64,000 nt of DNA, taken from contig OU015568.1 of assembly GCA_907165135.1 (NCBI GenBank), positions 2,302,501 through 2,366,500 of the forward strand, written 5' to 3'. Of this stretch, positions 10,455 to 21,192 are shown one piece after another. Position 1 is the stretch's first letter, and each line of letters begins with the position of its first letter. This DNA comes from Oikopleura dioica. Its lineage: Eukaryota > Chordata > Appendicularia > Copelata > Oikopleuridae. A program made the translations under genes and the position numbers. The notes under the pieces were generated by a model, which did not search any database, was not told where the DNA came from, and saw nothing but the letters and a program-made list of their open reading frames with translations.

Positions 10455-11879
10455 CGCGGCGGAGGTGGCGGTGCTGCGCCAGAATCTGGCACCAAGTACC
10501 AGTAGCGCCTCCACCATCATCGTTTTCAATCATTGTCGTAAAATTGGAGAACCACCGAATTTGATTAAAAGATACAAACGTATATTCTTGATAAATTATC
10601 AATTATGTTCATTCAAAAATTAATTCAATTGAAGTTCATCACAGTCAGGTCTTGCAATGACGCGGTTTTTTTTTTCGGGATTTTCTCAAAAAAGCACACA
10701 ATTGCAGGTCGCGCACTTGCAAGCCCTGACTGTACTTTTGACTTCACTTTTATCTTCATTTCTGCTCTTCATTGTTACTCTTATGCAATCTTTGTGGTCC
10801 AGCGTTAGAGTAATTGAACCTCGACGGAATGGTAATGTAGTCCATTAAAGTTGCTTGACCTGCCCAAGAACTCTATTTCTAACGCAGTTTATGCGAAAGG
10901 AACGTTGAAAATATTGAACGCGCGTTGGAACCCTTTTAAGACTCTATTGCTGGTTTTGCAAGATTTGATCATACAAGTCAATTATACAGTGTTTTTTTAT
11001 TTTCTTTCAGTTAAAATAAATAATGAATGGTGGGAAGGGTTTTGGTAGACTATTCTGAATAGTCTATTTGGTTTGAGGGTATGGTACTCGCACAGGGAAA
11101 AGTCTCGAATTCTTTTAATGGAAAGTATTTTTAATTCTGAATGACGATCGAGACATACTAATCGTCGATCTACAAGCTTCATTTTATGCTTTTGTTCTTC
11201 TAGTATTTAGTCTCTTGAGTCAAATTTTATAATTGACAGAGGCCTTGCTTGAGCGACGGCCTGCAGATACAGTCTCTTCATTTTATTTTCATTTTCTTTT
11301 TTAACTACAAGTCCTTACATTTTCAAAAAATTACAGCCGTCACGGATGTTTTTTAAACAAAGAAGGCCTTCGTTAAGACCTATTGTCAGCAGGGCTTTTG
11401 CAAACAAGGCATATTTCAATTCAAATCATCTTATCCAGCATTGGCGATAAAATAATAGTTTGGAATAAGAAAATCTAAATGTTTCGTAAATAAATTTCAA
11501 AAAATTAAACAGACCTCAAAGTACGTCAAAGCAAACTGCCACCATGAATCCGACCGACTAAATCTCGCAAGTTGACGTTTTAAAAATTCGCCTTATTCAC
11601 TAGCTGTGTAAGTAGGAAAGCCACAAGGGCGAACTTATGGAATTTTTAAGCCCTTGGCCGCAATATTCGGCTTACGTTTACCTCGGCAGGGTAATTTTCC
11701 TAGTCCAGAAAACGCGCAGGGATTAGACCTATCCTCCTCGCCCCATCCCGGGAGTATTACCGGAACTTTGCGGAGCCACTGTCTGGCGGTTTTGTCGGCT
11801 TTGCCCGTCGGTTTTGAAGAAAGAACAATCTGTCTTCTGTCAACTCTCAAAATCAGAATAGAAAATAAATTGATTTGAA
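10455..11879. other. Gene-poor stretch, one weak membrane ORF
   Basis: The only notable frame is at 10657-10848, 63 codons (MTRFFFSGFSQKSTQLQ) with one hydrophobic segment (LTVLLTSLLSSFLLFIVTLM); nothing confirms it. A GC-richer block at 11640-11830 holds overlapping frames on both strands (11635-11850 minus, 11654-11878 plus) without family motifs. I see no RNA gene here. Confidence 0.4.
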
Positions 11880-12472
11880 ATGAAGGGTAATCGAAAAGAG
11901 AGCTTTTTAAACATTGACCAAAAATTCAGATTTCTACATTCCTTGGGGTTGGCCGGAAATTTTCCTATTCCTGGGAAGCGTTTCTTTCGTCAGTTTTATC
12001 TCGCTCTTTGCGTCAGCCTTGATTCTCTTCGAATTTCAGGTAAAATCTTCCATCTCTTTTCATCCAATATCAGTTAATAAGCGAAAACCGAAAAGCTAAA
12101 TCAGGTAAGAAAAAGAACTAGAATTTCGAGTTGATCTAATAGCGACACCTGAGTGAGGGTTACAAATTGAGGCTAACAAGACTTAAAGATCATTTTATTA
12201 GGGGACTTTTGAGAGCCTATTTTCCTTGCGTAAAAATTAACTTTTTTTTCCTTTCGTTCAGGTTTCGCGCGTAATCAACTTCTACAAAGTGCTGCTCGGG
12301 CAACTTCCCTATTTTCACGATGAACTTCTAGATGGTGATTTGATATCATTCCGGGTAAGACTAATCCTTCATTTGATTAATAACTCGCCCGTTTACTGTT
12401 CAGACCGCTGAAACTTCAATTTCGACAGCTTCGGGCTTCGAGCAGAACCGCACTACTCCCGAAAAGGGTTAA
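11880..12472 (+). CDS. Small single-pass membrane protein, unknown (92 aa)
   Basis: Four exons (11880-11886, 11930-12039, 12262-12354, 12404-12472) join in phase with GT-AG introns of 43, 222 and 49 bp to MKDFYIPWGWPE followed by one transmembrane helix (IFLFLGSVSFVSFISLFASA). The rest is a soluble tail (VSRVINFYKVLLGQLPYFHD, then ELLDGDLISFR) and a Ser/Thr-rich end (TAETSISTASGFEQNRTTP). None of these exons is longer than about 110 bp. The unbroken phase across three canonical introns is the main evidence. No known family is recognised; with no cleavable signal, an organelle or plasma-membrane micro-protein is possible. Confidence 0.6.
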
Positions 12473-12867
12473 TTTTTATTCTCAGATTTTAATTGAATAA
12501 ATTGATGTCCTTGTTCATTCAAGGTCATCTGACTTCCTTGTCGTATGGTTCATAGTCTACTGGTCATGAATCGTAATTATAGAAGCAGGCAAGCAAGTTA
12601 AAGCAAGCAAGGCTATGCAAGGCTAATTTTCTTCAACATAGTTTTTCATTATATTCTTGACAGTGACTTTTTTGTGGAAATTGAAAATTTCTCAATTTCT
12701 CCTAATCTTCTTTCGCACGTGCGCTAGAAAAACCACGAGGTGGATTCCTCAAATATCACTGTCGAGAAGAAAAACTTCGTATTTTTTACAAGAAATGGAG
12801 AGAACTCAAAAGCCCTTTTTAGAAAAAAGAAGAATCGCCAAGGTCATTCGTTTTTTTGTCCAATGTC

Positions 12868-12949
12868 ATGGCAACTCTAGCTGTTCTGCCAATTCCAGAG
12901 CTTCTTTCCAAGTTTGAAGAGCTACTGTTAAAGATTCGACGTGATGCAA
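12868..12949 (+). CDS. Candidate first exon, unknown
   Basis: The frame MATLAVLPIPELLSKFEELL, then LKIRRDA, ends at a good donor (GTAAGAG at 12950). It looks amphipathic and coding, but no downstream exon could be joined with certainty, so the gene remains undefined. The exons at 13445-13718 are the nearest candidates but do not fit its phase without an extra exon. Confidence 0.3.
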
Positions 12950-13444
12950 GTAAGAGAGCGATGAAAATATGAAAATAGCAGTTTAAAATTGGCGGACGGA
13001 GCAAACGGTTAACCGTGCGAGCGTGTCCTAGCGGCTACTTTCTAATCGCTTCCACGTTGATAGAGTTGACTCTAAAAAGTAATGATTTGCTCTTTTCAGG
13101 GAACTACTCTCTCTTCGCTTAGGTCAGCAAAAATCATGTTTCTTCGAGTGACTCTTCACTTTTTTTCATAAAAAGGCGCAACTGGGCGTATTCGAATAAG
13201 ATCCGCAATTTCAACTTTTTTTTATCCCTTGATCCCTTTTTTTCTTGCTCTCAAATCGACTAGGCCTTAAACCAAATGTCATTGTTCTAAATTGAATCTG
13301 GATCTGGAGATTCTCAGCCAGAATTTCTTCTTTTTTTTCATCCAAATTGCACCTGGTTGTTTTAGTCTATAAAGGGCTTTTACTGTATTTTGATAAATTC
13401 GGGTTAAAATGAAAGTGCTGCTTTTTGCTAACTTAGCTTAAAAG

Positions 13445-13718
13445 AAACCACTTTGGGCCGCGACGACTAACCATGATGGAGGTAAGAACTCGCTTTCCTT
13501 TTGATTGTTTTTATGTTATCATATTAAAAAATAGCATTAAATATAATAATTTCTAGCCACTTATCAGCGTCGCGAGAGGTATGGAGCTCAACCCGTTTCA
13601 CCTTTTTGGATAATTCAATTCTTTCTGTAGAAGACATTATGAAGGCGCGAATTTCTGCCACTTCAACAACGGAGAAGTCCATCGACCAGCTGCAGTGAAT
13701 CCAGGAATTCGAGCTTGA
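13445..13718 (+). CDS. Candidate small 3-exon gene or 3' end, unknown
   Basis: Exons 13445-13481, 13557-13578 and 13631-13718 join through GT-AG introns to KPLWAATTNHDGATYQRRER, then RHYEGANFCHFNNGEVHRP and AAVNPGIRA, exactly 48 codons plus stop. A second reading of the same exons from ATG at 13473 (MMEPLISVAREDIMKARIS) is also open to a TG A at 13698, so which frame is used is undecided. The first reading has no ATG and would need an upstream exon. No family is recognised. Confidence 0.35.
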
Positions 13719-14353
13719 GACATTTTTTGGCTGTCTAAAAATTTTAAACTAACAAGAGCGGCGTGGTTTTAAGTCGCTGCCCAGACTTGTTCAGTTTGAC
13801 TGGATTAGGCTCAACTTAATTTTCCTTCCAAGGGTTTTTAGATCGTCTCTTTCTATATGAAATCAGTTAAAAATGAGACCTCCAAGAATACTCTATTCTA
13901 AAATGGGGACCCCTCATTTTATTGATAAATGTATGTTTTTTGACACGTGACTTATTTGAATTTATTATTTTTTCGAAATCTGTTGAAACGAAAAATTATT
14001 TTTCTTTTTCACGTTTTCCGATAAGGTGAGCCGCAGCGAATATTTGCCGCTAGAAGTGTCAAAAACCAGCATAAACACATTCACAGCTCCGAAAAAAGTA
14101 AAATCGTCGACTGGCTATTTTCTGAAGCGCTATCTTCGGCCCCGCGACAACCAATTATTCTAGCTCGTTTTCTGTAAAATCGACAACAATACGGAACTAA
14201 TAAATTATCGCTTCTGTCAGCGGAAACTCTACCTTTCGAGTGGCGAACATTGTCCCGTCCCCTGGAGACAGTGTTCAAATTCACAAACAAGATTCTGTCA
14301 CTCGCAATAGCTAATCACTGGAATCTTTAAAGACTCAGGAAAAAGCGAGAAAG

Positions 14354-14923
14354 ATGCCGGCTGAAATGTCGCAAGGGGAGGTACGAGAGAATCAACATCT
14401 TCTTAGCAGATCTTTACTAGCCAACTATCCACTTAGATAAGCTTCAACCGCATTTACTCGCTTCTAGAGCTAGATTACAAGCATCTTTAGCAACTAGAAG
14501 AGCGGCCGCTTGTTTAGCACCTCCTGAGCCAAGCTTTTTCTGTTAGTCAAAGACAGCCCTAAATTATTATTTGAACATGTAATTTTAAAATCTTCACTTT
14601 TTTTGAAGAATCCTCCTAAGCTTCAAAAGCTTCAAAAATCCGTTTACAAAATTTTAGGAAAATTGCGCTTCCATGAAATTTTATCATCCTATCACGATAC
14701 TTTTCGCATTAAAAGGCACCTCCTTAATTTTAATTTCGATATTGATTCAAGTTGCATGAATATAAATCTCTTTGTTCCTGCAATCAGAGAATTCATTGAT
14801 GATGTTATTGATGATTTGTTCGAATTTAAAATTGATTATATTTTACGTATTATCTGTGAATCGTTTCTTTTTCCGACTTGTGACCTACTGCATCTTCTCC
14901 AAGTCAGTTCCTTTCCAGCCTAA
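14354..14923 (+). CDS. Candidate two-exon gene, unknown
   Basis: A short exon MPAEMSQGE (14354-14380) ends at a GTACGAG donor. A 105-codon frame at 14609-14923, opening after an AAG acceptor, continues in phase with NPPKLQKLQKSVYKILGKL and an acidic stretch EFIDDVIDDLFEF. The second exon is AT-rich and may be a chance frame. The first exon could instead belong to the terminal exons at 15301-15521. Confidence 0.25.
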
Positions 14924-15300
14924 TCGCAGACTGTAGCAGATGTCGCTAGCAAATAATCGATTTGCTGGACGCACTAATAATCTGGGAATTAAAGTTCACC
15001 GATAAAATCCACGTAATATCGGATTCAGAGTAAAATTTCCGGCTTCCAACCGCAAGGAGCCAAGATAACGGTCAGGAAAATTTTTGCCACTTTCTCAGAT
15101 TCGCAGGCTCAACCCGGATTTTAGCGAGAAATCGAGTCATTTCTTCTCAAAAAAGTACCAATTACAAAGCATTTTTAAGACTTGGTGCGCTGTCGAATGC
15201 CACCCTGCTTCAACCTTCGAGCGGAAACAAAGGCACCGGTTATTCAAAAATTGCATCTTTTTTAAGCTTAAAAATCTTGAAAAGAAAAATATTTATTTTA

Positions 15301-15521
15301 AAACCGGTCTGGAGACGTCACTTCCGGCGCCACAATCGAGCTTCCTTCGGCCACGGGCTGACTCTTGCGCCCGGAAAAGATGCAGGTAATTTTTTTCGTC
15401 ACCTCATTATCGGTATTTCTTCATTTCAGAAACGCACAAGTTTCTTGCTGCTTATACTCGAAAAGACCCTCTTCCGGAAAAACGCCACTACGAACAGCCA
15501 GCTGGCTTCTTCGACAAGTAG
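15301..15521 (+). CDS. Terminal exons of an unidentified small gene
   Basis: Exon ending at 15385 and exon 15430-15521 join over a 44-bp GT-AG intron to read RRHFRRHNRASFGHG, then LTLAPGKDAETHKFLAAYTR and KDPLPEKRHYEQPAGFFDK, stop TAG. The charged, compositionally normal sequence across a canonical intron supports coding use. The 5' side is open: the frame runs back to a Lys-rich AT region at 15277 and the true acceptor is uncertain. A small mitochondrial or ribosomal-type protein is possible, but no family was recognised. Confidence 0.45.
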
Positions 15522-17498
15522 CTTTTAATTTATGCTGATGATTATTCAATTCAATAAATTTCAATTTTCTTCTTTTTTAACACTTGATTATTGCTTGGGC
15601 ACGCATTCATGCGAAGGATGAGGAGGAGGCGCGCTGGAGTTAAAAATATGTGTTTCAGGCAAACTGGATCAGATGATAATTCGAATAATTCGAATAATAT
15701 TTTTAATTCAAATTAACTTATTACCAATTTTCATCAACCAGACCGACAAAAAATGGAAAAACAGTCAAGTTAGTAACCAAGAGAAGTTTTAACGATGAAT
15801 CCAAACTTCTTCAATTTTATTAATTCAAAAGAAAAAACAGACATTAATTGGACAGATGAAGCCCGTTTTTTATGTTCATTTTGTCGAGAAACTCGATGAA
15901 TGTACTTCTTCAACTTCCAAGAAAATTGGGAATTTTGAGCAAGAAGCTTATATGCTGAATTCTTGAATGTTTATTTGGCGCATGATTGATTTCAGACTCG
16001 CTTGCACTTGGATTCCCAAATCAACTTTCAACCCAATTTAAAAAAGCAAAAAAGAAAGCCGCGGCTTCTCTGTCTAAACACAGAGCTTTTTTAGCTTTCG
16101 ACATAAATTCTAGGGGCGAATCTGATAGATACTAAATGGGGTCCTTTTCTTTTCGGAGATGCGTGAAAAAAGATTCTTCCATTATTTCAAAAAATGAAAT
16201 TTTAGAAATTCATAAAAAATAATTCTTGTTTAATTTGGTCCCTCATTTTAATTCACATTTCAATCAGTTCAAAAAGCTGATTTATAAAGTGCTCGTTCAG
16301 AATGGAAGCTCCTCCGTCACTCGTTAAGCCGCGCCACGAAGATGGGTGGCGAGCCCGTTCAAAAAAGTGAAAACCAAAAAACCGTTCAAAATTTCTTAAA
16401 GGTAATAAACGTAGCAAAACGTAACAGACCGCTTTAAGCTTCTTTCGGCGGGCTTTAAGCGCCTAGGGATGAAGCTGGAATCGCAATTGTTAAAAATGCT
16501 TATGTGGCAGTTCGTGTAATCCTTTTCTTTAATCGGCCTCGCTCTACATGCGCTTTTCTGACGTAGAAAAGGGCTTTTGCAACTCAAATCTGGAAGGAAT
16601 TCGCAATAATAAAAACGAATACGTTCAAGCATTCCTAGCTGATAGGCGAATTAACCTCTTCCGAAGCAAATAAGAGAAATAAGCAGAAACTGACTTTTCA
16701 AAATTAAAATTTCCAAAGAATTTTTTTTCAAGAATCAACAATTTCTGCTTTTGGATTCCAATGAATTGGGAAAAGTCGAAAATATGAGGTTGAACATTTA
16801 TGCCCTCGCAAATCAATTGGATATAACATACAGATAGGTTAATTAATTAACAACTTGAAGAAAATATGTATGACTCCCTGATGCCATTTTGGGAAAGGTG
16901 GTAAATTAGCCTGGCTCTTTTATGGCGCAAAATAGCGAACTAAAGTAACGAGAACAGTAATTCTCGATGAGGGATTTATTTTATTCAGTTTTTGTCTACG
17001 CAGTTTATATTTCAACCTGATTCGGGCTCCTGATTTTCAAAGTTCGCAAAGTTCGTACCGACCAAGGAGTTCTCCACTCAGCTTGTTGGCCGTTACGACC
17101 GAGCCGTTAGTGTAATTTATGGGAAAGAATTCACTGCTAGCCCGCAATGTGGCGTTATTACACGTCCCCGAAGCTCCAGTGTGCTTTTTTAATACCACAG
17201 CCGGTCCACAGCACCTTCCAATTTTAATTAATCTGTTGAGTTGAAATTTTTAAATCGTCGAAAAATTGAGCCCTTGAAGGTCGAAAAAAGGAATAAATAA
17301 AATTCTGTAATCGTTAAGAATGATCTTTTTAAGTATTGACACGTTTTTAGGTTTACTTAAAAGATTTTAAATAGAAACTAAGTACAGGTGTTTTCGCTTA
17401 ACCCCGTGCGCAGCTAAGCTTTTTAATTATTAGACGATTGTTCTCGTTACTACTATTAAATGCTTCAAATGATAAATAATCGATGAACTATTAATCAG
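15522..17498. other. Gene-poor stretch with two isolated coding-like frames
   Basis: Two short frames look coding but stand alone. One is 15857-15964 (MKPVFYVHFVEKLDECTSST, then SKKIGNFEQEAYMLNS). The other is 16302-16367 (MEAPPSLVKPRHEDGWRARS), ending near a GTGAAAA donor, which could be a first exon of the downstream coiled-coil gene if further exons are missing. The rest is AT-rich with no clear feature. Confidence 0.35.
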
Positions 17499-18502
17499 CT
17501 AATTCAGGAAGAACAGTGCGAAGGGCAGCTTTCAGAAGCCTTCCTGATGCTCGATCAGCTGGACAAGAATCAACGGTAAGCACAGAGGACTAAAAAGAAT
17601 CAGAAGGAAAAAGTTTGTGGTCTGAGTTTTGGTGAGTCTTATATTCTTATCCTCGAATTTGGGCTAATCCGGAGTCTGGGCCAAGCGCTCTTCCGCGAAT
17701 TCTGACAAAACTGGGGCCACACTTGCAAAAGCCGCAAAAGCCGTCTTCTACAAATTCAATATTTCTCAATTCAGAATTATGTCCCCAGTAATTGCGTTAA
17801 GATCACTGACAGATGCCAAGGAACGTTACCAGCTTACGGAAAGGAAAGCCTTGACTAACATGGTTTCACACATCTGTAAATGCCAAAATTCATAGCTGAA
17901 AAAATAATTGAAATGGAACACTTTTTTAATATTATTATATCACGCCTCTTTTTCTTGAAGGTATTCTAGAACCCGTTCTCAATTTTTGAGCCTTCTTGGT
18001 ATCCAAAATAAACTTGACGCAAAGTGGGGTAAATTAGGAGTAAAGACGTGGAAAATCTAATTTAGATAATTTGCGGAAATACAACGTAATTTATTGATGG
18101 AAAAACGGCCCATCCTAGTCGCATCCGATTATTCATAATTTCAAAATAAAAGGCGTAATTTCAAAGTCATGTTGAATGAGATAAGGGGCGGGAAGCTGTA
18201 GCGGAAGAAACTTGAAGGGAAAACACATCCCTTTCTAGTCATTGCGCAATGTAAAACCAGCGAAAGACCAGGCGGCTTCTACGAGAACAAACTGGAGCTA
18301 TTGACAGAAACTATCATCTACTATGAGCGATTACACCATACAAAGCAACGCGAATTCAAATCCTTCAAAAACGTGACTTCTTCAAGTTAAACGCCCTTTC
18401 ATTTAGTTTCAGGAGCTATCGACAGTCGACTCTGAAAGGCTTGAGAAACTGGTGAGCAAATATCGGGAACTGCAAGACTCATCCTCAGCTGCCAAGAACT
18501 GA
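17499..18502 (+). CDS. Coiled-coil protein, unknown (5' end open)
   Basis: Four exons (17499-17575, 17775-17875, 18239-18372, 18413-18502) join in phase over GT-AG introns of 199, 363 and 40 bp. They read LIQEEQCEGQLSEAFLMLDQ, then LDKNQRIMSPVIALRSLTDA, KERYQLTERKALTNMVSHI, a segment with SERPGGFYENKLELLTETII, and end ELSTVDSERLEKLVSKYREL. Heptad-like spacing of Leu with many Glu and Lys suggests an alpha-helical, probably coiled-coil, intracellular protein of about 130 residues. There is no signal peptide. The first exon starts at a CAG acceptor at 17498 or 17506, so an upstream exon with the ATG is missing. A distant likeness to MIX23/CCDC58-type helical proteins was considered but is too weak to claim. 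Confidence 0.6.
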
Positions 18503-20382
18503 AAAACAAGAAGCCAAATTGACATCAGCTGGCAATTTAAGACGATGCTTTTAAATAAATTATTGTCTCACCTTTTTTTTATTCTAGGATACTCTCAATT
18601 TTAAATCTGTACGTTTCTTTAGAAGCTCCTCTCTAAATAACTTTAGGAAAAACTTATAGCTGGAGAGAGCACTGGTTATGAACCTGTATAAAACGATTAT
18701 CTTTGCGGCAAGGATTTTCATAACTCTAAAATCAAAGACTACTGGTTTTGAAAAAATTTCGAAAGTCGCGGTTTTCCTTCAGTCGAGCTTCTCTCTGGGT
18801 TCCAAAGATTTGAAAATTTTTCAGGCAAAAATGAGAATTGCGCTCTAATAATTCTGAAAATATTTTGTGATTGTGGGAAATTTATATTCAACGTTCAAGG
18901 AACGAGACATCCAAGTTCTGAGGCGTTTTCCTTGATAAGTTTCGCCTTGACAACATTTTGATTCGCCCGAAATCAACAAAAGAAACAAGCCGCTAGAATT
19001 TGTAAAAGAGAAGCTCCTTGCAAGTTGCTTTCTTTCCTACAAATGTAGTAACTCTCTTTCCATATTTTGGATTCCTGAAATGGGTTTAACATTAAAGCTT
19101 AACTAAGCTTTCTTTCTCTGATTTCTGCTCCATCAAACTAGTTGTGTAATCAGAGTCCGGGTCTACTGGCTTATTTGATGCTAAGCGCCACATTTCACCA
19201 TTAATCCTGTTAGACGACCTCTGACTGACATCAGCAGGAACTCGCGCCAAAAGTATCGCACCTGCGCTTCGTTAGTGAAAGAAGAAAAATCTGGAGAAAA
19301 CGTGCGCGGTTTACATAAGTTCGAAAATAAATCTTCGCCACCACAATTGTTTAAAACTGCACTTTAGGGGAGGTTTGTTAGACTGTCACGCTTTGGGACT
19401 AGAATTTTGCCTTGTAGTACTAATTTTCAAGGGGCCAAAATCGGCTTCTGACAAGTTGTTCTTATAATTAACTTGTCGCGTGAAAAATGAAAAACTTAGT
19501 AATTTTGCTTTGACGAACCAGGAATTCTTGTCAATTACTTCAAGTAATGAGCCGGGCCGAGGCCGTTCTCGACATCGCGAGGTGTCTTTAACCAGTTCAA
19601 CTCTCCTGATCTTTCTGCCAACGTGAACTCGTTAGATAACCACATTTTCAGCGACAAAAACTTTGAAAAACAAAATTTGAAAGAAAACGATAGAAAGAGA
19701 AGAATCGGATATTTTGAAATTTGGACCGGTAGAAAGCGGCTCTTAGTGAGCATAATAACACGTTGCAGATAGTGTTTTCGAAGAGGATTGAGTGTATTGA
19801 ATGTCAACGTTGAACTAAGGATCAAAACTACGAATGAAGTAATCAACAGATTTGAGATTTTCCCCTTCTTTTGCTATAATCGGTTGCCAAGACAATCAGT
19901 CACTAAAGAGTTCTTTGTCGACAAATCATCCGTGACAACTTCTTTATTCCGAGAAGAGAATTTGAAAAAGCGAATAAATTCTTATTTTATAAAATGAAAA
20001 AGCCAAAGTTTTATAATGTATGTTAAAGAACAACTCTTTAATTTTATTTCTCGAGAAATTCTAACGACAAGTAATCTTCAAAAATGGAAACTGGAAAGCG
20101 AAGAAACGATGATTATATAAAATGAAGAAAAAATAATTGCTGCTAAAGATATGTTCAATCGGTCATCTGTACTTAATTTGATAGAATAAATAAAAAAATT
20201 AGTTTATTGACATTTGGAAATAAAAACGGTATTATTATCCTGTCAGATGCGAGAAAGTCAATTTTTCCAGTGTTTGCAAATATTGCTGAAAATACCCTTA
20301 AAATTTTGTATTTTCCTGCACCTCATGAAAAACGGAGCGTCAGCGACACCGCGTTGCAGAGCAAACAGCGCCTCCGTGCAAG
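18503..20382. other. Gene-poor stretch, nothing supported
   Basis: This is AT-rich sequence between the coiled-coil gene and the second inverted arm. A minus-strand frame at 19535-19846 (103 codons, hydrophobic) has no family motif, no exon chain and an overlapping frame on the other strand. AATAAA-type signals occur at 18554 and 20187. I see no repeat or RNA gene. Confidence 0.4.
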
Positions 20383-20390
20383 AATAAAAG
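20383..20390 (+). promoter_or_regulatory. TATA-like box of secreted 158-aa gene, copy 2
   Basis: The sequence AATAAAAGCGCGC sits about 100 bp upstream of the ATG at 20490, at the position where copy 1 has TATAAAAGCGCGC. The T-to-A change may weaken the box. A GGAGGCGCTG-like block lies nearby in both promoters. Confidence 0.4.
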
Positions 20391-20406
20391 CGCGCGATGT
20401 CGTTGA

Positions 20407-20966
20407 AGAAATCATCACTACTCGATACTAGATAATAGTTCGACAAAAACATCTTCGAAAGAAAACTTGAGTCACTTTTTTGAAAAACGATGAAATTCTC
20501 GACTTCGCTTTTTTTCTTCGGCTTTGCCGCTGCTCAGGAAGAAGAGGGCCGCAAGGTTCCTCCTCGCCACCCGCTGCAGCGACTCAACCGGCTCACTCAG
20601 TTTTCTGAAGAGATCCTGACCCAATGGTTCTCCGGACTCGCCTCGCAAGAAAGGTGGATCGCGAAATTCGCCACCAACGCTGGTCGAATGGAGAAGAACT
20701 TCCTTCGCGGCGAGCAGCGATGTGGTTTCTACGACCCTTCCTTGCCACACGGCGGCCCAGAGCCAGAGGAAGAGGACGAGCTTCGCTACGATCGAACTGA
20801 TCCCCGAATCGGCATCAAGCAGATCACTACTGGCTACCGAAAGTGGGCCCAGCGATACATGGCCGCCTGCTCCGGCCAGAAGAACTACCAGTACCAGGTC
20901 AACAGAATGAACAGATGGAACTCAATTCTCCAGGACCATCTCAACAGAATCTACCCACAAGCCTAA
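20407..20966 (+). repeat. Inverted duplicate, arm 2
   Basis: This is the partner of 9872-10430 on the opposite strand. The leader (ATCATCACTACTCGATACTA) and the whole coding region match with very few differences, while the 3' flank directly after the stop codon is unrelated. Confidence 0.85.
20490..20966 (+). CDS. Secreted 158-aa protein, inverted copy 2
   Basis: The same protein as the copy at 9872-10348: a signal peptide ending near AAAQ, then a basic, Gln/Tyr-rich mature chain with two Cys. The frame is complete from ATG to TAA with no intron. Amino-acid changes from copy 1 include Phe for Leu in the signal peptide, Ser for Ala before GLASQERW, and Lys for Arg in GIKQIT. All are conservative, so both copies look functional. 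The preserved coding region with diverged 3' flank suggests recent duplication or gene conversion limited to the gene body. Confidence 0.8.
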   Translation: MKFSTSLFFFGFAAAQEEEGRKVPPRHPLQRLNRLTQFSEEILTQWFSGLASQERWIAKFATNAGRMEKNFLRGEQRCGFYDPSLPHGGPEPEEEDELRYDRTDPRIGIKQITTGYRKWAQRYMAACSGQKNYQYQVNRMNRWNSILQDHLNRIYPQA

Positions 20967-21192
20967 AATGGATCCATTTCTGTGAATTACTTGAAATATT
21001 TTTGGAGTTATTGGTAAAATATTTTAACCACTGTACAATTTAAAAACCTTATCTTTTTCTTTTATAATAAAATCATTAAAAAATCTAGCGTTTCTTTTAA
21101 AAGTTAATCAGGAAAAAATCAAAAGAAAAAAAAACATAGGAAAAAATTGATGATGATAAATTAATTAAAATATTTTTCCATCACTTCAAAGT

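Noticed and set aside
19535-19846. 103-codon minus-strand frame
   Set aside because: Hydrophobic AT-rich translation without motifs, splice partners or conservation evidence.
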